Of a stretch of DNA of 42,542 nucleotides, positions 26,006 through 35,176 are shown one piece after another. The position numbers were made by a program, and so were the translations under genes. The DNA is from Sphingobium sp. D43FB (GTDB taxonomy: Bacteria > Pseudomonadota > Alphaproteobacteria > Sphingomonadales > Sphingomonadaceae): NCBI RefSeq assembly GCF_002312805.1, contig NZ_NMUA01000030.1, positions 1 to 42,542 on the forward strand, read 5' to 3'. Positions within the stretch are counted from its first letter, which is position 1, and the number at the start of each line of letters is the position of its first letter. The notes beneath the pieces are model-generated. The model was not told the DNA's origin, did no database searches, and saw only the letters and a program-made list of their open reading frames with translations.

Positions 26006-28303
26006 TCAGGCGATCAGCCGTTCGGGCGCCGCCAGAAACAGAGCGCCTGCGTCGTCGGCGGACATGGGCCGTCCGAAATAGAAGCCCTGTACCTTCTTGC
26101 AGCCCAGCGCCAATACCATCGCCAGTTCCGCCTCTGTCTCCACGCCTTCCGCCGTCGTCGCCATCCCCAGACTATCGGCCAGTGTAACGACGGCGCGAAT
26201 GATGGCCAGGCTTTCCGCCACATCCTTGGACGCGCCGACCACGAAACTGCGGTCGATCTTGATCGTGGTGAAGCGCGTGCGGCTGAGATAGCCAAGCGAG
26301 CTGTAGCCAGTGCCGAAATCGTCGAGCGAGAGCTGGATACCCAGCCCAAGCAACTGATCCAGCACGCGCAAAGCACCCGCATCTTCGTTCATGAACACGC
26401 TTTCGGTGACTTCCAGTTCCAGCCGCCGTGCGTCCAGGCCACTCTGCGCCAAGGCGGACACGACGGTCGCGACGAAGCTCGGATGGCTCAACTGTTCGGC
26501 CGATACATTGACCGCGATCCGCACGTCATCGGGCCAGTTCAGCGCCTCGGTACAGGCCGTGCGCAACACCCACTCGCCGATCGGTGCGATCAACCGCGCT
26601 TCTTCGGCCACCGGCACGAATTTGGCGGGCGAGATCGGCCCCAGTTCAGGATGCGTCCAGCGGGCTAGCGCTTCGAAGCCGACCACCCGGCCGCTATCTG
26701 CCTGCACCACCGGCTGATAGAGAACGTGCATCTGGTCCTTTTCCAACGCCGCGCGCAGCGCCAGTTCCAGCAGACGGCGTTCCTCGGCCTTGGCATGGAG
26801 TTGTGGCTCATAGGCGTAATGGACCCCGCCGCCGTCATCCTTGGCGCGATACAATGCCAGGTCCGCGCTGCGGATAAGCGCTTCGGAATCACGGCCATCG
26901 ACCGGCGACAGCGCTGATCCGATCGACGCGCCGATATAGAGGATATGGCCATCGATTTGATATGAGGCCGACAATATGGCGATGATGCTGTCTGCCAATT
27001 GGGCGATCGCATGATTGTCCAGAGCGGACGGCACGACCACGGCAAATTCATCGCCGCCGATCCGTCCGCAAAATTCCTGCCCACGACAGGCCTTGCTCAA
27101 ACGGCGCGCGACCTCGCTCAGCAATTTGTCGCCAATCTGATGGCCTAGGGTATCGTTGACCGACTTGAACCGGTCGAGATCGACCATCAGGAAAGCGCAG
27201 CCGGGGCGGCGCGCGCCTGCGGCGGTCACCGCTTGGTCCAGCACTTCGCGCAGATGGCTGCGGTTGGGCAGACCGGTCAGCGGATCGAAACGCGCCAGTT
27301 GCGCAATCTTGTCCGCCGATTCGCGCTGTACCGTCACATCCGATGCGACGCCACGGAAGCCAAGGAATGCGCCATTATCGTCATAGCGGGGCGAGGCCGA
27401 CAATTCCCACCAGCGTGTCTTGCCTGCCACCTCGACCGGCAGCACGAGGTTGGAAAAGCTTTCGCGCCGCTTGAGATGATCGGCCAGGCTGTGCAGTCCG
27501 GCGGCGAAGCGTCCGCTTCCCCAGGCGCTGCCCGCCAATATCTGAACCAGCGGCACGCCCTCCAACTGTTCGGGCGGCAATCCCAGCGTCTCGGCAAAAC
27601 GCTTGGATGCGCCGTTGATGCGGCGCATCGTGTCGGTCTGCCACAGCCAATCCGAGCCACCTTCTTCATATTCGCGCAGCAGCAGGCTGACCACTTCGGA
27701 TTTTTCCGCCAGTTGCGCGGTGCTGCTATGCTGGTGCGCGAATGTGCGCGCATAGATGAAGCAGCCAGCGAGCAGCGAGAGCGCATAGCTGGTCGCGAGC
27801 GCGTGCAGCGGCAGTTGCAGGCCATCGCCGAACATGGCGAACAGGCCGCCGATGCAGGGTAGCAGAAACGCCGTAGCCGCCAGCGGCGTGGCGGCATAGC
27901 TGATCGCGCTGCAGACCATGATGCAACTGACCAGCGTCCACAGCGCGACCAGTTCCTCCGTTTCCCCGGCATGGGCCACGATCATCATGCATCCCGCCCA
28001 GGACAGGCCCAGCGCCAAGCCCCCCATCCCATGGCGACGCAAATCCCGTGCAGTCAGGCCGACATTGGCTGAAAGGCGACGATTGCGGTCGAGCCATAGT
28101 CCCAACATTATCGTGCCGATCAGCGCCACGCTCCACCCGGCCAGCAAGATCGGCGAACAGCAATGGGCGAAAACGGCCCAGACGAAAATCAGGCCCAGCA
28201 GGTTCATCACATGGCGCAGCAGGGCGACGCTGTCGGCGGCGCGGAACTGCGCCTCCAGCACGCGATATTGCGCGTCGTCGGCGATTGTGCCCAGACCCGT
28301 CAT
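26006..28303 (-). CDS. Membrane-bound GGDEF-EAL cyclic-di-GMP enzyme with PAS domain
   Basis: About 765 residues. Five to six membrane helices (about 30-190) precede a PAS domain (about 215-325), a GGDEF domain (GRIGGDEF, 416-420) and an EAL domain (FEALARW, 544-546). The EAL domain keeps NVSAEQL, LEVTES, LDDFGTGYSSL, KIDRSFV and AEGVETE, so phosphodiesterase activity is expected. The GGDEF motif is intact, but the inhibitory I-site reads RGQE rather than RxxD, so product feedback may be weak. It makes or degrades c-di-GMP in response to a PAS signal, possibly controlling surface polysaccharide or motility. GTG at 28366 is an alternative start adding 21 residues. Confidence 0.92.
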   Translation of the reverse strand: MTGLGTIADDAQYRVLEAQFRAADSVALLRHVMNLLGLIFVWAVFAHCCSPILLAGWSVALIGTIMLGLWLDRNRRLSANVGLTARDLRRHGMGGLALGLSWAGCMMIVAHAGETEELVALWTLVSCIMVCSAISYAATPLAATAFLLPCIGGLFAMFGDGLQLPLHALATSYALSLLAGCFIYARTFAHQHSSTAQLAEKSEVVSLLLREYEEGGSDWLWQTDTMRRINGASKRFAETLGLPPEQLEGVPLVQILAGSAWGSGRFAAGLHSLADHLKRRESFSNLVLPVEVAGKTRWWELSASPRYDDNGAFLGFRGVASDVTVQRESADKIAQLARFDPLTGLPNRSHLREVLDQAVTAAGARRPGCAFLMVDLDRFKSVNDTLGHQIGDKLLSEVARRLSKACRGQEFCGRIGGDEFAVVVPSALDNHAIAQLADSIIAILSASYQIDGHILYIGASIGSALSPVDGRDSEALIRSADLALYRAKDDGGGVHYAYEPQLHAKAEERRLLELALRAALEKDQMHVLYQPVVQADSGRVVGFEALARWTHPELGPISPAKFVPVAEEARLIAPIGEWVLRTACTEALNWPDDVRIAVNVSAEQLSHPSFVATVVSALAQSGLDARRLELEVTESVFMNEDAGALRVLDQLLGLGIQLSLDDFGTGYSSLGYLSRTRFTTIKIDRSFVVGASKDVAESLAIIRAVVTLADSLGMATTAEGVETEAELAMVLALGCKKVQGFYFGRPMSADDAGALFLAAPERLIA

Positions 28304-28419
28304 CGCCCGGAGACTTATCCGCTCCCGGCCATCCGCGTCGCGTTGCTGATGATCCCTCTTGCCCACCGTGCCGCGATAACGGCTATGGGTTATGATTTGG
28401 TAACCTCGATCCGACTTTG

Positions 28420-30174
28420 TCAGGCGGCGATGTCGTAGGGGCGGATTTCGCCGGTCAGATAGAGGTTGCGCGCTTTCGACCGGCTCAATTTGCCTGAACT
28501 GGTGCGCGGCAGGGTGCGCGGCGGCACCAGTTCGACGACGCAGTTCATGCCGGTGATGGCGCGCACGCGCTCGCGGATCTGATCGCGCAGGCGCGAGCGT
28601 TCCTCATTGTCGGAGGTGCGGCAATGGACCAGAACGGCGGGCGCTTCCTCGCCGCCCGGCGTGGTGATGGCGAAGGCGGCGATGTCGCCCTGTTTGAAGC
28701 CGGGCAATTGTTCGACCGCCCATTCGATATCCTGCGGCCAGTGATTCTTGCCGTTGATGATGATCATGTCCTTGGCGCGGCCGACGATGTAGAGATAGCC
28801 GTCGCTGAGATACCCCATGTCGCCGGTGTCGAGCCAGACGCGGCCAGAGGCATCGGAGGCCATGCAGGCGTCGGTCGCGGCCTGATCGCGGAAATAGCCG
28901 ACCATCAGGCTTGGCCCCGTGGTCCACACCTTGCCGATCTGACGCTCGCGCAGCGGGCCGCCATCTTCGTCGCGGATTTCCACGACCATGTCCTTGGCAG
29001 GCTTGCCGCAATTGACGATCGAACGGAAGCGTTGCGGCCGTCCTTCGGTCGCGTCACCGCCAGACAGGTCGGTTTCCTCGACCAGTTCGACGATGATCCC
29101 CTCGCCCGGCGGCATGATGGTGACGGCCAGCGTCGCTTCGGCGAGGCCATAGCTTGGCAGGAAGGCGCTGGGCGAAAAGCCCGCATCGGCAAAGGCATCG
29201 ACGAAGCTCTGCATCACATCGGGACGGATCATGTCCGCGCCATTGCCCGCCAGCCGCCAGCGCGACAGGTCGAAACGATCCTGCGCCTTGGTCTGGCTCG
29301 ACATGCGGCGGGCGCAAATGTCGTAGCCGAAGGTCGGCGAATAGCTGATCGAGGTGCCTTCGTTGCGGCTGATAAGGTCGAGCCAGGCGAGTGGACGGCG
29401 GGCGAAATCCTCGGTCTTCATATAATCGGTCGACACCTGATTGGCGACGACGGACAGGAAGCAGCCGACCAAGCCCATGTCATGATACCAGGGCAGCCAG
29501 CTGATGCAGCGGTCGCTGTCCTGCACCTGCATCCCGTGGCTGTGCGCCGACAGGTTGGACAGCAGGGCATGATGCGTCACCGCGACGCCATGGGGGAAGC
29601 GGGTCGATCCGCTGCTATATTGCAGATAGGCGATCTCGTCACTGCGCGCTTGCGGCAAGGCGCAGGGCACGGCGTCGCGGGCGATAAAATCCTCGAACGC
29701 GATGCTTTCGACCGCCTTTTGCCGACCCGATTCCCCGGCCATGTCGGCCAGTTCGCGGGGAAAGAGGAACAACATGGGATCGCAACTGGTCAGCTGGACA
29801 TTGAGCTGATCGATATAGCTTTCCTTGCCGCCGAAGCTGGTCGGCAGCGGCAGCGGCACGGGCCAGGCCCCGGCATAGACGATGCCGAAGAAAAGCTGCG
29901 CGAAGTCGGCACCCGTTTCCGCAACCAGCGCGACGCGGTCGGCGGGCTTGACGCCATGAGCGATCAGGCGATGGGCGCAGGCAATGGCATCGGCACGCAA
30001 TGCGCTGAACGGATAAGGCCGCGCCAGATTGCCGCGCGCATCATGGAAATTCAGGCCCCGCTTGCCGCGCGCCGCATAGTCCAGCGCCTCGCCCAGCGTC
30101 TCGAAGTCCGAGAAGCGGCGCGGCAGGTCATCGGTGGTCGGCGTTGGTGCCATCATCTCTTGCGAACCCGTCAT
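28420..30174 (-). CDS. Fatty acyl-AMP ligase (FAAL)
   Basis: A 584-residue ANL-superfamily adenylating enzyme. It has the phosphate-loop YLQYSSGSTRFPHG, YGLAEATLAVT, DTGDMGYLSDGYLYIVGR and NGKNHWPQDIE, the pattern of FAALs rather than acyl-CoA ligases. FAALs form acyl-AMP and pass the acyl group to an acyl carrier protein for lipid or polyketide assembly. No carrier protein, PKS or NRPS gene is adjacent. In sphingomonads a sphingolipid or glycolipid role is possible but unproven. The start is uncertain: ATG 30174, or ATG 30156 with AAGAG just upstream. The recX gene is divergent, 156 bases away. Confidence 0.9.
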   Translation of the reverse strand: MTGSQEMMAPTPTTDDLPRRFSDFETLGEALDYAARGKRGLNFHDARGNLARPYPFSALRADAIACAHRLIAHGVKPADRVALVAETGADFAQLFFGIVYAGAWPVPLPLPTSFGGKESYIDQLNVQLTSCDPMLFLFPRELADMAGESGRQKAVESIAFEDFIARDAVPCALPQARSDEIAYLQYSSGSTRFPHGVAVTHHALLSNLSAHSHGMQVQDSDRCISWLPWYHDMGLVGCFLSVVANQVSTDYMKTEDFARRPLAWLDLISRNEGTSISYSPTFGYDICARRMSSQTKAQDRFDLSRWRLAGNGADMIRPDVMQSFVDAFADAGFSPSAFLPSYGLAEATLAVTIMPPGEGIIVELVEETDLSGGDATEGRPQRFRSIVNCGKPAKDMVVEIRDEDGGPLRERQIGKVWTTGPSLMVGYFRDQAATDACMASDASGRVWLDTGDMGYLSDGYLYIVGRAKDMIIINGKNHWPQDIEWAVEQLPGFKQGDIAAFAITTPGGEEAPAVLVHCRTSDNEERSRLRDQIRERVRAITGMNCVVELVPPRTLPRTSSGKLSRSKARNLYLTGEIRPYDIAA

Positions 30175-30330
30175 ATTGGCGTGACCATATGGTCTAAAAA
30201 TCGTGAAAGCGCGGCCGCTATCATCTTTGACTGCGACATGCACCGGATATTGCACTCCAACATCCACTCATAGCGGACCAGGAACGGTAAAATTCCGGCC
30301 CGACTGTGGCATAAACATGGCGCATGGCCC

Positions 30331-30870
30331 ATGAAAGCGAATATGTCCGGCAAACGCCTCCCTCCGCCGCTCGATGAGGCGACGATGCGCGACATGGCGC
30401 TGCGCCATGTCGCCCGCTTTGCGACCAGCCGGGGCAAGCTGCTCAGCTATTTGAAGCGCAAGATCAAGGAGCGCGGCTGGGGCGGCGAGCAGCCTGCCGA
30501 CCCGGACGGGCTGGCCGACCGCTTTGTGGACCTGGGCTATATCGATGATGCGGGCTATGCGGTGATGAAGAGCGGGGCGCTGGCCCGGCGCGGCTATGGC
30601 GCGCGGCGGATCGACCAGGATCTGCGCGCGGCCGGGATCGGCGAGGAAGACCGGGTGCAAGCGGACGCACAGATCGCGGCCGAAGCCTGGGCGGCGGCGG
30701 ACCGCTTTGCCCGGCGCAAGCGGGTCGGCCCCTATGCGACCGCGCCGCTCGACCCCAAGCAGCGCGAGAAAGCGATCGCCGCCTTTTTGCGCGCAGGCCA
30801 TGATTATGCCGTGGCACGCCGCTGGGTGGACGCCGCGCCGGGGGTGGCGTTGGCGCAGGAGGAGGAATAG
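30331..30870 (+). CDS. recX: RecX family regulator of RecA
   Basis: A 179-residue RecX-type protein of tandem three-helix repeats: MALRHVARFATSRGKLLSYL, then ADRFVDLGYIDDAGYAVM, then KRRGYGARRIDQDL-like and RAGHDYAVARRWV. RecX binds RecA filaments and limits strand exchange. recA is not in the window. Met5 (30343) is an alternative start; neither has a strong ribosome site. It is divergent from the FAAL gene. Confidence 0.88.
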   Translation: MKANMSGKRLPPPLDEATMRDMALRHVARFATSRGKLLSYLKRKIKERGWGGEQPADPDGLADRFVDLGYIDDAGYAVMKSGALARRGYGARRIDQDLRAAGIGEEDRVQADAQIAAEAWAAADRFARRKRVGPYATAPLDPKQREKAIAAFLRAGHDYAVARRWVDAAPGVALAQEEE

Positions 30871-31721
30871 CGGGCCTGGGGCACGGCAGGGTCACAGGGC
30901 GCAAGTTCACACCGTCGCTGGCGTGATTTTGCGCGGGAAAATGGGGTGTAAAGGCGCGGAAAGTGCCGACGAAGCCCTGGTAACGCGCCTGTTGGGTCAC
31001 AATGAGGTGCCTGTAGGGTCATAGGGACGCGCCACCTGCGCGTCGGCGACGCGACTGCGGGGTCGTGGGGGCGGGAGGCTATCGCGCACGGCGCGGGCGG
31101 ATCGGCGGCGGGATCGGGCTTCATCGACAAGGATAGATCAGATGAAATCCTATTTTGGAAGAGGGTTTTGGCGTGGGATGGATGGGCACGCGCGATCTAT
31201 TCCGTCATCCCCGTGAACGGCAGGGCTACGTGGGGAGCCATCTCCGCAGCGTCGTGCGTGGGGTGAGCGCAGGAAATGGGTTCCCGCGTTGGCTTGCGGC
31301 CGCCCTTCGGGTCGCGGGAATGACGAAGAGGGGTGGATTGCGGAATGTCTGGTATCAAGGCCGAACCATGCCAAAGCCGACATCAACAATGCATGTTTCA
31401 ATATGGCTGTAGCACTTGTCGAGCTACCGGACGGCGTGTCGTCAGTGATCGTTATGCCCAATGTCCTCGCCAGACTGCCATGCCTCAGGGTCGCCTGTAT
31501 TATGTGGACTTTGTGGCCGCATGTTCCAAAGAACAACGGCGATGACAACGCCCCCAAAGCCCACAGCTATCATTTCCCCAACATCCATTCCGACTTTCCT
31601 CCGGACTATTTATCGGGCGCTTCATAGACCCGATTGGCAAGCGCGTCGAAAGTCTGCTGCCAATTGAACATGAATAAGCGGCTTATGGCGTATTCTGGTC
31701 GATACACGCCGGACAGCTACC
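30871..31721. other. Gene-poor stretch with dispersed repeat-like sequences
   Basis: About 850 bases without a convincing gene. From 30880 to 31030 the motif GGGTCA recurs (30889, 31004, 31017). Around 31200-31330 the pair CGTCATCCCCGTGAA and TCGCGGGAATGACG forms an imperfect inverted repeat like the REP-type elements common between sphingomonad genes. Short frames here lack similarity and ribosome sites. I see no tRNA or other RNA gene. Confidence 0.5.
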
Positions 31722-32000
31722 CTATTCCGTTTCCAACCCCAGCAATCGCCTAGCCTCCTTTTCGGCGTCTTCGACCGACCCATATACGCCCGACACAGGT
31801 TCGATGTCGTTGTATAGAAGAGCATCATAGGCGGTCGTCCAGCGGCGGTCTTCACCATCGCCTAGGCCCGCTGATCGTTGGACCTCTGGCGTCCAATGCC
31901 AGTGCTGGTAAAGGCACAGAAGGCCATCCTTCCGCCTTACGATGGCGACCCGCCCATATTGGTCTGCGGAAAGCAGCACTTTAACTTCCTGAATGTCCAT
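31722..32000 (-). CDS. Small conserved hypothetical protein
   Basis: A 92-residue protein (MDIQEVKVLLSADQYGRVAI...). It has alternating short strands, an aromatic stretch LCLYQHWHW, then RWTTAYDALLYNDIEP and a C-terminal helix (SVEDAEKEARRLLGLE). Similar small proteins are familiar in alphaproteobacteria; no function is known to me. No signal peptide or membrane helix. Acid-rich composition suggests a cytoplasmic protein. It stands alone, upstream of the gene-poor stretch and 163 bases from the dipeptidase gene. Confidence 0.7.
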   Translation of the reverse strand: MDIQEVKVLLSADQYGRVAIVRRKDGLLCLYQHWHWTPEVQRSAGLGDGEDRRWTTAYDALLYNDIEPVSGVYGSVEDAEKEARRLLGLETE

Positions 32001-32163
32001 GTTCGGGATGCTCGCATACCCCGCCTGAGGCCCACAAGTGGTCGTTAGCAGCCTGTCCTTTTTTCTCCGCCTTTGCTGCTGTGTCCGTCGGACGCATTAA
32101 AAACCGGCCGTAATTTTCCCACGTCATGCCAGCGAAGGTTGGAGAGGGAAAAACAGGCAGCAT

Positions 32164-33381
32164 CTACTTCTCCGACGCCACCTTCTCCGCCGCCGTCATC
32201 ACGCGCAGCACATTTTCGCCCGCCAGCTTCGCGATATCCTCGTCGCTCCAGCCGCGCCGCATCAGTTCGGACAGCAACGCCGGATAGGTCTCGACCCCAC
32301 CCAACCCCTGCGGCAACGCACCCACACCATCGAAATCGCTGCCGATGCCGACATGGTCGACACCCGCCACCTTGACGATATGATCGATATGGTCGGCGAC
32401 CTGCGCGATCGTGGTGACGGGTTCGGGATGCGCCTTTTCCCAGTCGGCCAGCGCCTGCGCCGCGCCCTTGGGGTCGCCGATATGCACGCCGCCAAAGGGT
32501 GGGGCGTTGTTACGGGTGATTTCCGCGCTGCGATCCGCGCCCCAGATGCGCCGCGCTTCGGAGACATATTGGGCGGCGAAATTGACCATCACCACCCCGC
32601 CATTGGCCGCGACCTGGCGCAGCACCGTGTCCGACACGTTGCGCGGCGTGTCGCACAGCGCGCGGGCGTTGGAGTGGGAGAAGATCACCGGCGCTTGCGT
32701 GACGCGCAGCGCGTCGAGCATCGCCGCTTCGCTGACATGGCTCAGGTCCACCAACATGCCCAGCCGATTGAGTTCGCGCACCACCTCTTCGCCGAACGGG
32801 GTCAGGCCGTCATGCTGCGGATTGTCGGTGGCGCTGTCGGCCCAGGCGATGGTGCGGCTATGGGTGAGCGTCAGATAGGCCGCGCCAAGCTGGCGATAGG
32901 CGCGCAGCACCGCGAGGCTGCCGTCGATCTGGCCACCGCCCTCGACCCCGTTCAGCGAACCGATCCGCCCCGCCTTGTGCGCCGCGCGCAGCTCCGCTGC
33001 CGTACGGACCAAGGTGATATGCCGGGGATAGCGCGCGGCCAGACTATGGACCATGCCGATCTGGTCGAGCGTATCCTTGACCTGCTGCACCTGCGGCAGG
33101 TCCGCCGACACCCAGACCGACCAGAACTGCCCGCCGACCCCACCCGCGCGCAGCCGATCGAGATCGGTATGATAGGTCGCCGGATCGAGCCGGGTCAGGT
33201 CCATCGTCCAGCGTGCGTCCTTCGCCTTTTCCGCCAGCGCTTCGGGCCAGTCATTATGCCCGTCGATCAGCGGGGTCGCCTTCAAGATACGGGCGATGCG
33301 CGCCGCATGAGGATCGGGCGCGGCGTGGAGCGGCAGCGGGGCGAGCAGCAGCGACAGGGCCATCAGGCGAAGGGGGTTCAT
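32164..33381 (-). CDS. Membrane dipeptidase (peptidase family M19)
   Basis: A 405-residue M19 (renal-dipeptidase-type) zinc enzyme. A signal peptide (LMALSLLLAPLPLHAA) is followed by metal ligands in IDGHNDWPEAL (HxD), the bridging Glu in NGVEGGGQI, and His in LVDLSHVSE and VIFSHSNARALC, with the Asp of GIGSDFDGVG. It hydrolyses dipeptides, probably in the periplasm; some homologues accept D-residues. The ATG at 33381 gives the signal peptide; an upstream start at 33417 does not improve it. aat is divergent, 105 bases away. Confidence 0.93.
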   Translation of the reverse strand: MNPLRLMALSLLLAPLPLHAAPDPHAARIARILKATPLIDGHNDWPEALAEKAKDARWTMDLTRLDPATYHTDLDRLRAGGVGGQFWSVWVSADLPQVQQVKDTLDQIGMVHSLAARYPRHITLVRTAAELRAAHKAGRIGSLNGVEGGGQIDGSLAVLRAYRQLGAAYLTLTHSRTIAWADSATDNPQHDGLTPFGEEVVRELNRLGMLVDLSHVSEAAMLDALRVTQAPVIFSHSNARALCDTPRNVSDTVLRQVAANGGVVMVNFAAQYVSEARRIWGADRSAEITRNNAPPFGGVHIGDPKGAAQALADWEKAHPEPVTTIAQVADHIDHIVKVAGVDHVGIGSDFDGVGALPQGLGGVETYPALLSELMRRGWSDEDIAKLAGENVLRVMTAAEKVASEK

Positions 33382-33486
33382 GGCGTCTGAGCCTATGGTG
33401 GCATCCCCCCACGTCAATGGCTAAAAATCGCCCGCGCCGCCCAAAGCGCTTTCGCCCGGTGCCGAATATGCGCCATAAGACGGGCA

Positions 33487-34236
33487 ATGATGATCGATCC
33501 CGCGATATTGCTCCAGGCCTATTCGATCGGCGTCTTTCCCATGGCGGACGATCGCGATGCCGCCGAAGTCTATTGGGTCGAACCCAAGCAGCGCGCGATA
33601 TTGCCGCTCGACGGCTTCCATCTGTCCCGCTCGCTCGCCAAGGCCATCCGCCGCGATCCGTTCCGCGTCACCGCCAATCGCGCTTTCCCCGACCTGTTGG
33701 CGCTCTGCGCGCAGCCCGCGCCGGATCGGCCATCGACCTGGATCAACCACGAGATCGAGAGCGCCTATCGCCACCTCCATGCCATCGGCTACGCCCATTC
33801 GGTGGAGGTGTGGGAGGGGGAGCAACTGGTCGGCGGCCTCTATGGCGTGGCGCTGGGCCGCGCCTTTTTCGGCGAATCGATGGTGTCGCGGCGCACCGAT
33901 GCGTCGAAAGTGGCGCTTGCCTGGCTGGTGGCGCGGCTACGCTATGGCGGCTTCACCCTGCTCGACTGCCAGTTCATGACCGACCATCTTCATTCGATGG
34001 GTGCGGTCGAAATCAGCCAGCGCGACTATCTTCAGTTGCTGGGTGCGGCCGTGGGCGATGCGGCGCTGGGCGCAGGCGTAGGCGCACTGGGTTCAGGTTC
34101 GGGGGCCGCCGCCGAACTGGCATTCGCGCCGCTCGCCGGGCGCGCCGATGCCGGTTCGCCCTTCGCACCCAACGTCACCGTGTCGGGGCCACTTTCGGGC
34201 CATGCCATCGTGCAGCTTCTGACCCAGATGTCATAG
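33487..34236 (+). CDS. aat: Leucyl/phenylalanyl-tRNA-protein transferase
   Basis: A 249-residue Aat enzyme: LLQAYSIGVFPMADD, WINHEIESAYRHLHAIGYAHSVEVW, GGLYGVALGRAFFGESMVSRRTDASKVAL and LLDCQFMTDHLHSMGAVEI. It adds Leu or Phe to N-terminal Lys/Arg of proteins, marking them for ClpS/ClpAP. The core ends near residue 185; the extra Ala/Gly-rich tail of about 65 residues is encoded over the antisense 3' end of the DUF2155 gene. Met1 or Met2 could be the start. Confidence 0.93.
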   Translation: MMIDPAILLQAYSIGVFPMADDRDAAEVYWVEPKQRAILPLDGFHLSRSLAKAIRRDPFRVTANRAFPDLLALCAQPAPDRPSTWINHEIESAYRHLHAIGYAHSVEVWEGEQLVGGLYGVALGRAFFGESMVSRRTDASKVALAWLVARLRYGGFTLLDCQFMTDHLHSMGAVEISQRDYLQLLGAAVGDAALGAGVGALGSGSGAAAELAFAPLAGRADAGSPFAPNVTVSGPLSGHAIVQLLTQMS

Positions 34237-34679
34237 ATCGGGTGCTGGACGACATTGCGGTCGGGCCGGTCGCGGAACAGCCAGCCGGAAAAATTGCGCC
34301 GCCACTTGCCATCGGCGCTGCTACGCACGTCGAGCTGCACGAACACGCCCGTGTCCTGCACATTTTCCCAAGGCGCGCTGGTTTCGCAGGCCTGCAGGCG
34401 CACGATCGCGTCGCCCACCCGCACCGCTTCGCCCGGCTTGAGCGTCAGGTCGCGGGTCAGCCCGTTGCGTTTGTTGAGCAGGCCGACGACGGCGCTACGT
34501 TCGGCCATCGGCGTGCCGGGCAGGCTGTCCTTGTCGGCGGAGCGGATCGCGGTGCCCTGCACCTTGACCGGGCCGGTCTGGTTGGCGACCGGCACCTCGC
34601 CATCGCTACAGGCGGCAAGCGCGAGCAGCGACGCGCCGATCAGGATCGACGGGGCAATGCCCGCCGCACGCCCGATCAT
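34032..34679 (-). CDS. DUF2155 domain lipoprotein
   Basis: A 215-residue protein. A lipoprotein signal ends LLALAAC (Cys24). The DUF2155 core runs from about 60 to 160 (LNKRNGLTRDLTLKPGEAV, QACETSAPWENVQDTGVFVQL, FSGWLFRDRPDRNVVQHPIYDIWV). A low-complexity Ala/Pro/Ser tail follows. DUF2155 has no known function; it is found in alphaproteobacteria, often beside the NDUFA12 homologue. The ATG at 34679 overlaps the NDUFA12 stop (ATGA). Its last 205 bases overlap aat on the opposite strand. Confidence 0.88.
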   Translation of the reverse strand: MIGRAAGIAPSILIGASLLALAACSDGEVPVANQTGPVKVQGTAIRSADKDSLPGTPMAERSAVVGLLNKRNGLTRDLTLKPGEAVRVGDAIVRLQACETSAPWENVQDTGVFVQLDVRSSADGKWRRNFSGWLFRDRPDRNVVQHPIYDIWVRSCTMAWPESGPDTVTLGAKGEPASARPASGANASSAAAPEPEPSAPTPAPSAASPTAAPSN

Positions 34680-35074
34680 GATGCGTCGGGGCTCCACGCC
34701 TCATAGTCGCCGGTCGCCTTCTGGCGCAGGCCGCCCTTTTCCATCGCGCCGGACGGGCGATAGGCATTCACTGTGCCGGTGGCGTTGGGGGTATATTCGC
34801 GTTCCCAGATGCGCGGCGGCGGCAGGAAACTTTCGGGCGCACCCTCAATCGAATGATGCAGCCAGCCATGCCATTCGGCTGGCACCCGGCTGGCGTCGTT
34901 GGCGCCATTATAGATGACCCAGCGCCGCGTCAGGCCATTGGGGTCGACCCCGCCCTGATAATAGACATTGCCCTGATGATCCTCGCCCACTTTGCTGCCC
35001 TTGCGAGCGGTGAAGAGCGAAGTGCCGATGGTCGCGCCATCCCACCAGGTGAAGATCTTGCCGAGGATTCCCAT
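34676..35074 (-). CDS. NDUFA12-family complex I accessory subunit
   Basis: A 132-residue homologue of mitochondrial NDUFA12 (B17.2), with FTWWDGATIGTSLFT, GNVYYQGG, RRWVIYNGANDASRVPAEWHGWLHH and a C-terminal Arg/Pro region. Alphaproteobacteria share this accessory subunit with mitochondria; it binds near the complex I peripheral arm. The other nuo genes are elsewhere. DUF2155 follows with a 4-base overlap. Confidence 0.94.
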   Translation of the reverse strand: MGILGKIFTWWDGATIGTSLFTARKGSKVGEDHQGNVYYQGGVDPNGLTRRWVIYNGANDASRVPAEWHGWLHHSIEGAPESFLPPPRIWEREYTPNATGTVNAYRPSGAMEKGGLRQKATGDYEAWSPDAS

Positions 35075-35176
35075 GGCCCAAGCGCTTAGCCGCTGGAGCG
35101 GGGCGTTGGCAAGGCGGATATGCGAGAATCGAGAGGCGGATCGGGATGCCCTGCGGCGGATCGGTTCCCCCCATCT

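Noticed and set aside
28624..30273. A 549-codon open frame antisense to the acyl-AMP ligase gene
   Set aside because: It is fully covered by a well-supported gene on the other strand and has no recognisable domain.
31155..31412. Small plus-strand gene of 85 codons
   Set aside because: It overlaps the REP-like sequences, and its predicted protein shows no similarity or sensible composition.
30871..31721. CRISPR array or small-RNA cluster in the gene-poor stretch
   Set aside because: Short motifs recur, but there are no regularly spaced repeats with unique spacers and no cas genes in the window.
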